Assembly (NCBI GenBank): GCA_025451425.1
Contig: JANWKK010000043.1
Location: 1 to 10,892 of the forward strand
Direction of reading: 5' to 3'
DNA from: Gemmatimonadaceae bacterium
GTDB taxonomy: Bacteria > Gemmatimonadota > Gemmatimonadetes > Gemmatimonadales > Gemmatimonadaceae
DNA length: 10,892 bases
Every line of letters starts with the position of its first letter. Position 1 is the stretch's first letter. The notes beneath the pieces are model-generated. The model had not been told where the DNA came from and made no database searches. It saw only the letters and a program-made list of their open reading frames with translations. Made by a program: the position numbers and the translations under genes. Positions 1-7,057 of this stretch are shown piece after piece.

Positions 1-351
1 AATGCCGACGCCGCAGGCCTTGGAATCTTTCAGGCGGTACGCGCGGCAAGCCACGCATACGTGTTCGGAACCAATTCGAATCAGAACGACCTCGCCCCCG
101 AGGTCACGCTCGGTAGCGTTGCCATCGACCTACCGCACGCGTTCCTCACTGTGGCTCGCGCTGTCCAGGACCATAAGTTCACGCCCGGCGTTATCACTCT
201 TGGCATGCGCGAGCAGGTCGTGAATCTCGTCCTCAATCCGCGCCTTGCTTCACGCGTCCCGGCGGCAACGCAACGAGCGGTCGACTCCACGAGGGCACTG
301 ATGCTCGACGGAAAGTTCAGCGTTCCGAGCTTCTCCGCCGCCGCCCGTTAG
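1..351 (+). CDS. BMP/PnrA-family ABC transporter substrate-binding protein (C-terminal part, 5' end outside window)
   Basis: The reading frame is open from base 1 and ends at TAG 349-351, so about 116 C-terminal residues are present. The first residues read NADAAGLGIFQAVRAA, then VFGTNSNQNDLAPE, LGSVAIDLP and FTPGVITLGM. This order matches the last third of the BMP family (PF02608: PnrA of Treponema, RnsA, Med-like lipoproteins), where a 'GvG.fqA' helix precedes a 'GvdsdQ..laP' ligand-loop segment, then 'l.Svv....' and 'GkF.gGv..lGl'. Known members bind purine nucleosides outside the membrane and deliver them to an ABC importer. The downstream ATPase and two permeases are of exactly the matching type, which supports the call. 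The signal peptide and N-terminal lobe lie outside the window. An internal ATG at 61 is in frame but is not the true start. The substrate is inferred from the family only. Confidence 0.85.
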   Translation, partial: NADAAGLGIFQAVRAASHAYVFGTNSNQNDLAPEVTLGSVAIDLPHAFLTVARAVQDHKFTPGVITLGMREQVVNLVLNPRLASRVPAATQRAVDSTRALMLDGKFSVPSFSAAAR

Positions 352-360
352 GCGCCGCGC

Positions 361-1134
361 ATGGCACACGCACAGTCGATCGCCGCGCGCCTCGACGTCC
401 TGCTTCGAACGGTGGAGATTCCCGACTATCCGGGAGCACTCAATGGCCTGCAGATCACGAGCCGGCGCGACGTGCGGCGAATCGCGGCCGCCGTCGATTT
501 CTCTTCGTTCACCCTTGACGAGACGATACGTGTCGGTGCGGATTTGCTTCTCGTACATCACGGCATGTTTTGGGGCGGTGCTCAACCACTGATCGGCCCC
601 GCGTACGAGCGCATGGCGAAGCTCATCGCGCACGATGTCGCCGTATACTCGTCGCACCTACCGCTCGACCTCCATCCCGAGATCGGCAACAACGTGCTCC
701 TCGCCCAACGGTTGGCCTTAACGCCAAGTGCGGGCTTTGCGCGATACAAGACGATCGAAGTGGGTCTGAGCGGCACGAGTGCCGTGTCCACCAGCACGCT
801 CGTCGGTAGCGCGCGGGCCCTCGCGAGCGAGTTTGGCGGCAATGCTATCGTAACGCCCTTCGCGCCGGATCGCGTTACGCGACACTGGGGGATCTGCACC
901 GGCGCAGGCGCCGACGCGGACACGATTCGTGAGGCACTGGAGCGCGGCATCGATACGATGATCGTTGGCGAAGGCCCGCACCACACGGCGGTGCAGGCGC
1001 GAGATCACGGTCTCGTGATCATCTACGCCGGCCACTACGCGACCGAGACTCTTGGCGTGCGTGCTCTCGGTGAGCGGATAGCCAGCGAGCTGGGTATCGA
1101 GGCTCGTTTCATCGAAGCGCCAACGGGACTGTGA
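361..1134 (+). CDS. NIF3/DUF34-family dinuclear metal-centre protein (YbgI-like)
   Basis: A 257-residue protein of the NIF3 family (PF01784), close to the short bacterial YbgI form of about 250 residues and without the inserted PII-like domain. Visible metal-ligand motifs are H66-H67-G68 (LLLVHHGMFWGG), D103 in YSSHLPLDLHPEIGNN, and H225/E229 in YAGHYATETLG. These correspond in order and spacing to the His-His, Asp, His...Glu ligands of E. coli YbgI. GEGPHH precedes the last pair, as is usual. Members form a toroidal hexamer. Their biochemical role is unsettled: some are annotated as GTP cyclohydrolase I type 2 homologues and others are proposed metal chaperones. The ATG at 361 follows the BMP stop by 9 bp; there is no strong Shine-Dalgarno, so coupling to upstream translation is likely. 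The 3' end overlaps the ATPase start by GTGA. This makes the gene an integral member of the importer operon, which hints at a role in nucleoside or metal handling. That last point is inference. Confidence 0.9.
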   Translation: MAHAQSIAARLDVLLRTVEIPDYPGALNGLQITSRRDVRRIAAAVDFSSFTLDETIRVGADLLLVHHGMFWGGAQPLIGPAYERMAKLIAHDVAVYSSHLPLDLHPEIGNNVLLAQRLALTPSAGFARYKTIEVGLSGTSAVSTSTLVGSARALASEFGGNAIVTPFAPDRVTRHWGICTGAGADADTIREALERGIDTMIVGEGPHHTAVQARDHGLVIIYAGHYATETLGVRALGERIASELGIEARFIEAPTGL

Positions 1135-2579
1135 GCGAGCACGCGGCTCGCGCGCCCTCGCTGCGACTCGAAAGAATCACAAAGAGCTTCGGGGCAACAC
1201 GGGCGCTCGACGGAGCCGAGCTATTGGTTCGCTCCGGAACGGTGCACGCAGTCCTGGGTGAGAATGGAGCAGGGAAAACCACGCTGATGCGTGTTGCTTT
1301 TGGTCTGCTCCAGCCCGAGGCGGGACGAATCTTTCTAGATGATCGAGAAGTGCGCTTCGACTCGCCAGCCCGCGCCATCGAAGCTGGCATCGGGATGGTT
1401 CAACAGCATTTCGCAAACATACCCGCAATGTCCGTCGCCGAGAACATCGCGTTAGGCGGCCACGGAAGATATTCTCGAGCACGGGCAGCGGCCGATGTTC
1501 GCTCGATCTCAAGGGAGACGCAACTTCCCCTCGATCCGGACGCGCGCGTTGAATCCCTCGGCGTCGGCGCCCAACAGCGACTGGAGATTCTGAAGGCTCT
1601 CGCGAGACGGGCCCGGCTCCTGATCATGGACGAGCCGACGGCGGTTCTCGCACCAGCGGAAGCGAAAGACTTGTTGAGCTGGTTGCGCTCGTTTGCGGAT
1701 GAAGGCGGATCGGTCATTCTCATCACACATAAGCTCTCGGAGGCACTCAGCATTGCCGATGAGGTCACCGTGCTGCGCTACGGCGCTACGGTATTTTCGT
1801 CGGCTGCGCGGGACACGACAACGCATCGCCTCGCCGAGGCGATGCTCGGCGCACCAGAAGGGACGCCGGACGTGAATGACGCGCCCGCCGCAACGGGAGA
1901 GATTGTGCTTCGCCTTTCGTCGGTGACGGTTGCGGATGTTCACGGTGTGGAGCGAGTGTTCGACGCGAATCTCGAGGCGCGACAGCATGAGATCGTTGGC
2001 GTCGTTGCGCTCGAGGATTCCGGTCACCAACTCCTCCTGCGCGCTATAGCAGGAAGGGTGAATCCCGTTCGTGGAATGCTCGAGCGACGGGGCGTGCCAG
2101 CACTCATCGCGGAGGATCGCCATCGCGAGGGCCTGATACTTGGCTTTTCGCTTACCGAGAATGTGGCATTGAAGGGCGCCGGTCGCCGGCGTGGGCGGAT
2201 TGACTGGCGCGAGCGTCGAGAGAGTACGCAACGCCTCATTCGCGCGTACGATGTTCGCGCGCCGTCGGCGGACGTCGGCGCGAGCGCCCTGTCGGGTGGA
2301 AACCAACAGAAGCTCGTCCTCGCCCGCGAGTTGAGTGATCGGCCAGCGGTAATCGTGGCCGAGAATGCAACGCGAGGTCTCGACATCCGCGCGACGGCGG
2401 CGGTGCACGCCCGTCTGCGGGCGGCGGCGGCCGGCGGAGCGGCGGTCATCGTGTACTCCAGCGACTTCGACGAGGTCCTCGCCCTGGCGACGCGGGTAGT
2501 CGCCGTGCATGCTGGACGACTCGTGGAAGTGCCTAACGACCGCGAGGCAGCGGGCCGGGCGATGCTCGGCCTGGCGTGA
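1131..2579 (+). CDS. Nucleoside/sugar-type ABC transporter, double ATP-binding protein (BmpC/RnsB/YufO-like)
   Basis: A 482-residue protein with two fused ABC ATPase domains, the cytoplasmic engine of a BMP-type importer. Domain 1 has Walker A GENGAGKTT (43-51), Q-loop GMVQQHF, signature-like LGVGAQQR (143-150), Walker B LLIMDEPTAVL (from 163) and H-loop LITHKLSEA. Domain 2 has a degenerate Walker A (ALEDSGHQ, about 293-300, no Lys), an intact signature LSGGNQQK (387-394) and ENATRGLD in the Walker B/D-loop area. Loss of the second Walker A lysine is usual in the sugar/nucleoside double-ATPase family, so one site is expected to be the main catalytic one. The start is GTG 1131, giving a 4-bp overlap with the NIF3 stop. 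The next in-frame ATG would remove domain 1. The last 47 bp overlap the convergent MFS gene. The partner permeases lie beyond that gene, on the same strand as this one. Confidence 0.92.
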   Translation: MSEHAARAPSLRLERITKSFGATRALDGAELLVRSGTVHAVLGENGAGKTTLMRVAFGLLQPEAGRIFLDDREVRFDSPARAIEAGIGMVQQHFANIPAMSVAENIALGGHGRYSRARAAADVRSISRETQLPLDPDARVESLGVGAQQRLEILKALARRARLLIMDEPTAVLAPAEAKDLLSWLRSFADEGGSVILITHKLSEALSIADEVTVLRYGATVFSSAARDTTTHRLAEAMLGAPEGTPDVNDAPAATGEIVLRLSSVTVADVHGVERVFDANLEARQHEIVGVVALEDSGHQLLLRAIAGRVNPVRGMLERRGVPALIAEDRHREGLILGFSLTENVALKGAGRRRGRIDWRERRESTQRLIRAYDVRAPSADVGASALSGGNQQKLVLARELSDRPAVIVAENATRGLDIRATAAVHARLRAAAAGGAAVIVYSSDFDEVLALATRVVAVHAGRLVEVPNDREAAGRAMLGLA

Positions 2580-3822
2580 CCGACCGCTGGAGCTGCCGGA
2601 TGGCGGCGATTCCGGCGACCGGCCCAGCGGCGAGCATCACGAACGCCCATCGCCATCCGATCGCCGCGGCAACCGGCGGCACGAGCTGGATCGATATCAT
2701 CGTTAGGAGAAACCCAACGGAGGTCTGAACGGTGAGCGCTGTGCCGACGGCATGTGGCGGAACCGATTCGGTTACGAGGACGCTAAACTGGGCCGAATCG
2801 GCGATGACGAAGAAACCCCAGATCAACGACACCGGCACGAGCAGCCAGAGAGTTTTGCCGAAGGTGAAGCCAATCAGGAGCGCGCAAGCGCCGCTGGCAG
2901 CCATCGCAACCGTCACCAGCCACTCGCGGCCGCGCCGATCGGCGACGATTCCGCCCCACACGCAGCCCAACCCGCCAACGGCAATCGCACAAAACGCAAC
3001 GAGAGCAGCGAGCGCCTCACGACTGGGGCTAGCCGGCATTCCCGAAGCGGCCGCGCTCATCACGATGAAAGTGGGAATCCAGGTCCACGCACTGTACAGC
3101 TCGAACATGTGTCCGAGATAGCCCCCCGTTGCGAGTCGAAAGCGCCGCTCTCGAAGGACGCTGGCGACCAAGGTCCATGAAAACCGGCGTGGCGGAAAGG
3201 GGAACGGACCATCGCGATAGAACAACAGGACGAGGATGGACGCAACCACCGCGCCGACGCTCGCCGAGAGGACGACGGGCCGAACGCCAGCGCCCGGCAT
3301 CGCGTGTACGAGATACGGTCCCGCCTTCCCGACCGTGAGCGCGCCGACAATGGTTCCGACGGCGAGACCCCTTCGAGCGCGGAACCAAGTTGATATCATC
3401 TTCATCGCCGGCGGATAGACACCGGCTAACGCGAATCCGGTCAGCAAGCGACACGCAAGCACGCCGCGGTAGCTTGGGGTGAGAACGATTGCCGCGTTAG
3501 CGATCGCACCGAACAGCGCCGAAACTGAGAAGAGCAGCCGAGACGGAAGAATGTCCGCGAGGTTCAGCAAGGCCGAAACGGCGGTGCCGAAGACGAAACC
3601 GAGTTGGACGATTGCGGTGAGCCAGCCTAACGACGAAGGACTCAGGTGCCAGCGCGTGCTCAACTGGGCCGATACGGCGCTGGCGGCGAACCACAACGCC
3701 ATGCCGAGCAGTTCCGCGCAGGCCAGCAGCCCGAGCATTCGCCAGCGGCGAGGATCGGCGTCGACGATCGTCGCTGGCGCGTCATGCCGCGTCGTGACGT
3801 CCGCGGGAAGGGAGAGACTCAC
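2533..3822 (-). CDS. MFS transporter, 12 transmembrane helices, substrate unknown
   Basis: A 429-residue integral membrane protein. About twelve hydrophobic segments can be traced. The first covers residues 28-52 (LGLLACAELLGMALWFAASAV). The central cytoplasmic loop (PFPFPPRRFSW...RERRFR, about 206-229) separates two six-helix halves. The loop between helices 8 and 9 carries GGIVADRRGR (290-299), which fits the MFS motif A pattern G-x3-D-R-x-G-R. VYPPAMKMISTWFRARRG (about 135-152) resembles the helix 4-5 region of organic-anion and NarK/CynX-like MFS proteins, but no substrate can be assigned. The start is GTG at 3822, leaving a 28-residue polar N-tail; Met29 (ATG) would sit at the very edge of helix 1 and is less likely. 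The gene is antisense to its neighbours, its 3' end overlaps the ATPase gene by 47 bp, and its 5' end diverges from permease 1. Confidence 0.88.
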   Translation of the reverse strand: MSLSLPADVTTRHDAPATIVDADPRRWRMLGLLACAELLGMALWFAASAVSAQLSTRWHLSPSSLGWLTAIVQLGFVFGTAVSALLNLADILPSRLLFSVSALFGAIANAAIVLTPSYRGVLACRLLTGFALAGVYPPAMKMISTWFRARRGLAVGTIVGALTVGKAGPYLVHAMPGAGVRPVVLSASVGAVVASILVLLFYRDGPFPFPPRRFSWTLVASVLRERRFRLATGGYLGHMFELYSAWTWIPTFIVMSAAASGMPASPSREALAALVAFCAIAVGGLGCVWGGIVADRRGREWLVTVAMAASGACALLIGFTFGKTLWLLVPVSLIWGFFVIADSAQFSVLVTESVPPHAVGTALTVQTSVGFLLTMISIQLVPPVAAAIGWRWAFVMLAAGPVAGIAAIRQLQRSVTPGRASPGPLPRGR

Positions 3823-3885
3823 CGACGCAATCCTAATCGGTTGCGCGAGCAGCGACAGATCGAGCGAGAATTCAATGGCCCGCGA
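3823..3885. promoter_or_regulatory. Short divergent spacer between MFS gene and permease 1
   Basis: These 63 bp must serve both the leftward MFS gene and, unless transcripts read through from upstream, the rightward permease pair. On the minus strand TAGGAT (3835-3830) lies only 7 nt before the GTG start, which would mean a near-leaderless MFS transcript. On the plus strand TTGCGC (3841-3846) and GAGAAT (3866-3871) form a weak -35/-10-like pair with a 19-bp gap. Neither match is convincing and no clear operator palindrome is visible. In-frame TTG 3841 could also be an alternative permease start. Confidence 0.25.
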
Positions 3886-4980
3886 ATGACTCTTCGACCT
3901 CGCTGGCGAGAACCCAATGCAGTCGTCCGAGCCGGATTGATGCTCGGGGGCGTGGTCGTCCTCATTCCAATCCTTCTAGGGGCCCTGGGCTTCGATGCCG
4001 CAGCGGGAATGCTCGCGCTTTTTCGCGGATCGCTTGGATCCAGCTATGCCATTACGTCTGGAACGCTCGTTCGAGCAACACCGGTGATCCTTACTGGGCT
4101 TTCTGTGGCGCTCGCATTTCGAGCCGGCGTGTTCAACATCGGCGCAGAGGGTCAGTTGCTCGCAGGTGCTGCTGCTGCCGCGGGGATTTCTCTGATTCCC
4201 GGCGTCGGCTCGAGCTACGCGAGCTCGTGGATCGCACTCGTCGCTGGAGCTTGTGCCGGAGGCGCGTGGGCCGGCGTCGCCGCGCTACTTCGAGCGCGAT
4301 TCCGCGTACTGGAGGTGATCAGTACGATTTTGCTCAACTTCGTCGCGCTCGATCTCGTGGGATACCTCGTGCGTGGCCCGCTTCAGGAGCCTCTACGCAT
4401 CTACCCGCAGTCGGCGACGATTGGGATGGCCGCACGGCTGCCGCGCATTTTGCCGGCTTCACGCCTTCACGCGGGATTCGTGATCGCTATCGCAGCGGCC
4501 GGTGTCGCTTGGTGGACTTTGCGCTTCACCGCTGCGGGCTTCCGATTGCGCGCTGTGGGCGCAAACCCCGACGCCGCTCGAGTCGCGGGCGAAATCGATG
4601 TCGGGCGAACCACTAGTCGGGCATTCGTTCTCAGCGGGGCGATCGCGGGGCTGGCGGGCGCCATCGAGCTCACCGGAGTGACGTTCGCTCTCTACGAGAA
4701 CATCTCACCGGGGTATGGTTACACCGGAATTGCCGTTGCTCTGCTCGCGCGGCTCGATCCCTTGGCCGTCGTTGCAAGCGGTCTGTTATTCGGCGCGCTG
4801 GAGGCGGGAGCCTCAGCAATGCAGCGCGATGCAGGGGTTCCCTCTGTTGTCGTTTCTATCGTCGAAGCGATGATCATCCTCGGGTTGATCGTCGCTTGGC
4901 CCCTCGAGCTGCCCACGGTATCGAGGCGGTCTGAAGCACTGGCGCCTTCGGAATCGCGCGAGCCGGAGCCCAACACATGA
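3886..4980 (+). CDS. Nucleoside-type ABC transporter permease 1 (BPD_transp_2, YufP/RnsC-like)
   Basis: With the ATG at 3886 this is a 364-residue polytopic inner-membrane permease of the branched-chain/ribose/nucleoside class (PF02653). Diagnostic motifs are RAGVFNIGAEGQL (FNIGAEGQ at 83-90), typical of the longer permease in BMP-type importers, followed by EVISTILLNFVALDLVGYLVRGP, and GANPDAARVAGEIDVGRTTSRAFVLSGAIAGLAGAIELTG, the cytoplasmic coupling region that contacts the ATPase. The frame remains open back to 3646, but that part lies inside the opposite-strand MFS gene and gives a charged, non-membrane sequence, so 3886 was preferred; TTG 3841 is an alternative. No good Shine-Dalgarno is seen. 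The stop overlaps the next ATG as ATGA. Partners should be the BMP protein (1-351), the ATPase (1131-2579) and permease 2, even though the MFS gene separates the two halves. Confidence 0.88.
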   Translation: MTLRPRWREPNAVVRAGLMLGGVVVLIPILLGALGFDAAAGMLALFRGSLGSSYAITSGTLVRATPVILTGLSVALAFRAGVFNIGAEGQLLAGAAAAAGISLIPGVGSSYASSWIALVAGACAGGAWAGVAALLRARFRVLEVISTILLNFVALDLVGYLVRGPLQEPLRIYPQSATIGMAARLPRILPASRLHAGFVIAIAAAGVAWWTLRFTAAGFRLRAVGANPDAARVAGEIDVGRTTSRAFVLSGAIAGLAGAIELTGVTFALYENISPGYGYTGIAVALLARLDPLAVVASGLLFGALEAGASAMQRDAGVPSVVVSIVEAMIILGLIVAWPLELPTVSRRSEALAPSESREPEPNT

Positions 4981-5888
4981 GCGCCACCTTGGCGAGCGCT
5001 CTGGCGGAAGCGACGATTCGGACGGCGACGCCACTGCTCTTCGCCGCAAGCGGAGAGCTGCTGGTCGAGCGAGCGGGGTTGATCAATATCGGACTCGAGG
5101 GAGTGATTCTGGGAGGCGCCTTCGGCGCGCTGGTCGGAGCAACACACGGTGGTAATGCGTTCGGCTACGCGACCGGCGCCGCAGCGGGCATCCTCATCAT
5201 GCTTGTTTTCGCCGCTGCGACGTTAGGCATGGGCGCGGATCAGATCATCACCGGCACCGCGATCACTCTGCTCGCTCTTGGCGCGACCGGGACGCTTTAC
5301 CGGACTCTTTACGGCGCCCATGGCGCGGCGCTCTCCATTCAGACGAGCACTCCGCTGGCAATTCCGCTGCTGGCGCGGCTACCCGTCGTTGGAGTCGCTC
5401 TGTTTGCGCAACCGGCAGTAACGTACGTCGCGTACGCCGTCGTGCCGCTCACTTGGTGGTGGTTCAACAAAACGCACGCGGGTCTCGCGCTTCGCGCGAT
5501 CGGCGAGAACCCATCCGCGGCGATAGCAGCAGGCATACCGCTTCGTCGGTATCGACTTTTGGCAATCATCGCTGCCGGAGCGTTAGGCGGCGTCGCCGGC
5601 AGCGTGCTCGTGCTCGCCCAGGCTGGAACCTTCGTCGAAGGGATGTCTGCCGGCCGTGGCTTCATCGCGATAGCGATCGTCGTGCTTGGTCGCTGGAAAC
5701 CGATTGGCGTCGGGTTGGCCGCTTTACTATTTGCGGCGACGACCTCGCTTCAGTACCTCGCGCAAGCCATGGGATTCGACATTCCATATCAACTCGTGCT
5801 TGCGCTGCCGTATGTTCTCACGCTCGCCGCGCTGGCGGGCATCGGCGGCCGCGCAACACCGCCCGCAACGCTCGCGCGCATCGAGTAG
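4977..5888 (+). CDS. Nucleoside-type ABC transporter permease 2 (BPD_transp_2, YufQ/RnsD-like)
   Basis: A 303-residue membrane permease, matching the shorter (about 300-320 residue) second permease of BMP-type importers. It carries ERAGLINIGLEGVILGGAFGA (NIGLEG at 37-42), the family hallmark near the first re-entrant helix, and later ALRAIGENPSAAIAAGIPLRRYRLLAIIAAGALGGVAGS, the cytoplasmic coupling segment. The protein is strongly hydrophobic throughout, with about eight to ten candidate helices. The ATG at 4977 overlaps the permease 1 stop as ATGA, and GGAG sits about 9 nt upstream, so the two permeases should be made in step. The gene ends 11 bp before the 3' end of the convergent lipoprotein gene. 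It should form a heterodimeric translocation pore with permease 1; a purine or nucleoside substrate is inferred from the BMP partner. Confidence 0.9.
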   Translation: MSATLASALAEATIRTATPLLFAASGELLVERAGLINIGLEGVILGGAFGALVGATHGGNAFGYATGAAAGILIMLVFAAATLGMGADQIITGTAITLLALGATGTLYRTLYGAHGAALSIQTSTPLAIPLLARLPVVGVALFAQPAVTYVAYAVVPLTWWWFNKTHAGLALRAIGENPSAAIAAGIPLRRYRLLAIIAAGALGGVAGSVLVLAQAGTFVEGMSAGRGFIAIAIVVLGRWKPIGVGLAALLFAATTSLQYLAQAMGFDIPYQLVLALPYVLTLAALAGIGGRATPPATLARIE

Positions 5889-5899
5889 AGAAGGCAGCC

Positions 5900-6862
5900 C
5901 TATTTGCAGTGGCCCCTGGGGCTACGCCATTTCTCGCGCCAGCGCCCGGAAGGATCGCGCTGAATGAGCGCATATGCCATTCCGTCTCCATAGTCGCGAC
6001 CAACTACCAGCATGGGCTGCGCATCCGCTGCCGCTCGCGCAAGCGCTAAAACATCGCGGCTTTCGACGGTCTCCTCGGCGCCTTGGGATCGATCGTAGTA
6101 CGACAGATTGAAGCGGTCATCACGGCGGCTACTGTCGCGCTCCGCGATCACGAGCGTTCGCTCCTCGAGCGGCCGGGCCTCCTGGTTGACGTGCCTAACG
6201 AGATTCGCGACGAGGCCTTCGGCTCCCGGACCCGCCCGAAAGCGCCAGAGCGACGTGACAGTGAACGGCAGCCCGGTGAAACGTTCACCGCCTCCTCCGG
6301 GAAGTGCCGACGCGAGGCGCGTCGCATCGGCGGCGAGCCGAGCCGAGTCTGCGCGGCTCAGACTCTCGATCGAGTCCATGCGCACTGGCTGCACCGTCGC
6401 GCCGACGAATCCGACTGACCACGACGCGAGCGTGGCGCCCGCTTTCGCGCTCGTGATTTTCCATGCAGGCCAGCCTGTGCACTCCGAGTCTTCATCCCCT
6501 TTGGGCGAGTGCACTTCCTGGAGGAGACCGATTTGAACCGAGTCGCCGCGACCGATGAGAAGGGCCGGCGTCGATCGAATGGCGATGGCCTCGCGCTCAG
6601 TGATCGTGTCGCCGACGGCGCGGGAGGAATCGCCAACGACTACGGTGGCGAGGTCGGCCGACGGTCCGCCAATCAGTAACACAGGGCCAAGCCGAGTGTC
6701 CCAAGTCGTGGCCGCGGGCGCGCCAGTGGATCCGATGTTTGCGGGACGCAGCGGCACCGACGAATCGATTGCGGGCGTACTTCGTCGATTCTCGCACGCG
6801 CCGAGGGCGACCAGTGCCGCGCACAAAACAATCGTGCGATGCCGGCAGCGTGGTGCGCTCAT
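5900..6862 (-). CDS. Predicted lipoprotein of unknown function
   Basis: I do not recognise a domain here. The 320-residue product from ATG 6862 begins with a basic n-region (MSAPRCRHR), a hydrophobic core (TIVLCAALVA) and the lipobox LGAC, putting the lipidated cysteine at residue 23. Glu follows, so there is no Asp+2 inner-membrane retention signal by E. coli rules. The mature part is soluble, rich in Ala, Arg, Asp and Ser, and mixes beta-like stretches (GPVLLIGG, LATVVVGD, PALLIGRGDSVQIGLLQ) with an alternating-charge helix (SLSRADSARLAADATRLASALPG). Two further cysteines (SECTGWPAW and the C-terminal GHCK) could pair in the periplasm. The frame is open upstream to a TTG at 6949 with ATGs at 6922 and 6898. 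Residue 30 of that longer form was chosen because it gives a normal 22-residue signal peptide, although its AGG lies too close to the ATG to be a good Shine-Dalgarno. Confidence 0.7.
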   Translation of the reverse strand: MSAPRCRHRTIVLCAALVALGACENRRSTPAIDSSVPLRPANIGSTGAPAATTWDTRLGPVLLIGGPSADLATVVVGDSSRAVGDTITEREAIAIRSTPALLIGRGDSVQIGLLQEVHSPKGDEDSECTGWPAWKITSAKAGATLASWSVGFVGATVQPVRMDSIESLSRADSARLAADATRLASALPGGGGERFTGLPFTVTSLWRFRAGPGAEGLVANLVRHVNQEARPLEERTLVIAERDSSRRDDRFNLSYYDRSQGAEETVESRDVLALARAAADAQPMLVVGRDYGDGMAYALIQRDPSGRWREKWRSPRGHCK

Positions 6863-7057
6863 CCTGCGGCGCGAGTCTGGCCTTGGTACGTGCGACATGA
6901 TGGTGCGGCGGAAGTGAGCCATCGGTCGTAATTTGGATCGGCCGATCAACCCGTCAATGAGACGTCGCCCGCGTGCGCTACGTCACCCGACGTATCCCAC
7001 TAGGAGACGACGGAAGCTAAGGTCATTTAGCAAACTTTGGTCTAAAGGAGCGAGCCC
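6863..7057. promoter_or_regulatory. Divergent intergenic region, lipoprotein / UMF1 transporter
   Basis: About 195 bp with no gene. A perfect 12-bp palindrome GATCGGCCGATC occupies 6936-6947, and repeated ACGTC/ACGTA words occur between 6962 and 6994. The region is locally more AT-rich just before the UMF1 start (7020-7046). The UMF1 gene has a strong Shine-Dalgarno, AAAGGAG at 7044-7050, 7 nt before ATG 7058. I could not find a convincing -35/-10 pair on either strand. Promoters for both divergent genes are expected here. Confidence 0.45.

Noticed and set aside
1509..2510. Minus-strand 333-residue open frame opposite the ABC ATPase
   Set aside because: It lies wholly antisense to a gene with intact ABC motifs and reads as low-complexity Arg/His-rich sequence.
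3646..3885. Extended N-terminus for permease 1
   Set aside because: The extra 80 residues are charged and overlap the antisense MFS coding region; the membrane-protein character begins after ATG 3886.
5909..5925. GTGGCCCCTGGGGCTAC hairpin as a bidirectional terminator between permease 2 and the lipoprotein gene
   Set aside because: The stem leaves only a one-base loop unless it is shortened, there is no T-tract on either side, and it lies inside lipoprotein coding sequence; evidence is too weak to call.
7035..7050. CTTT-GGTCT-AAAG hairpin hiding the UMF1 ribosome-binding site
   Set aside because: Only four A/T-rich pairs, too weak to propose a riboswitch or RNA thermosensor.
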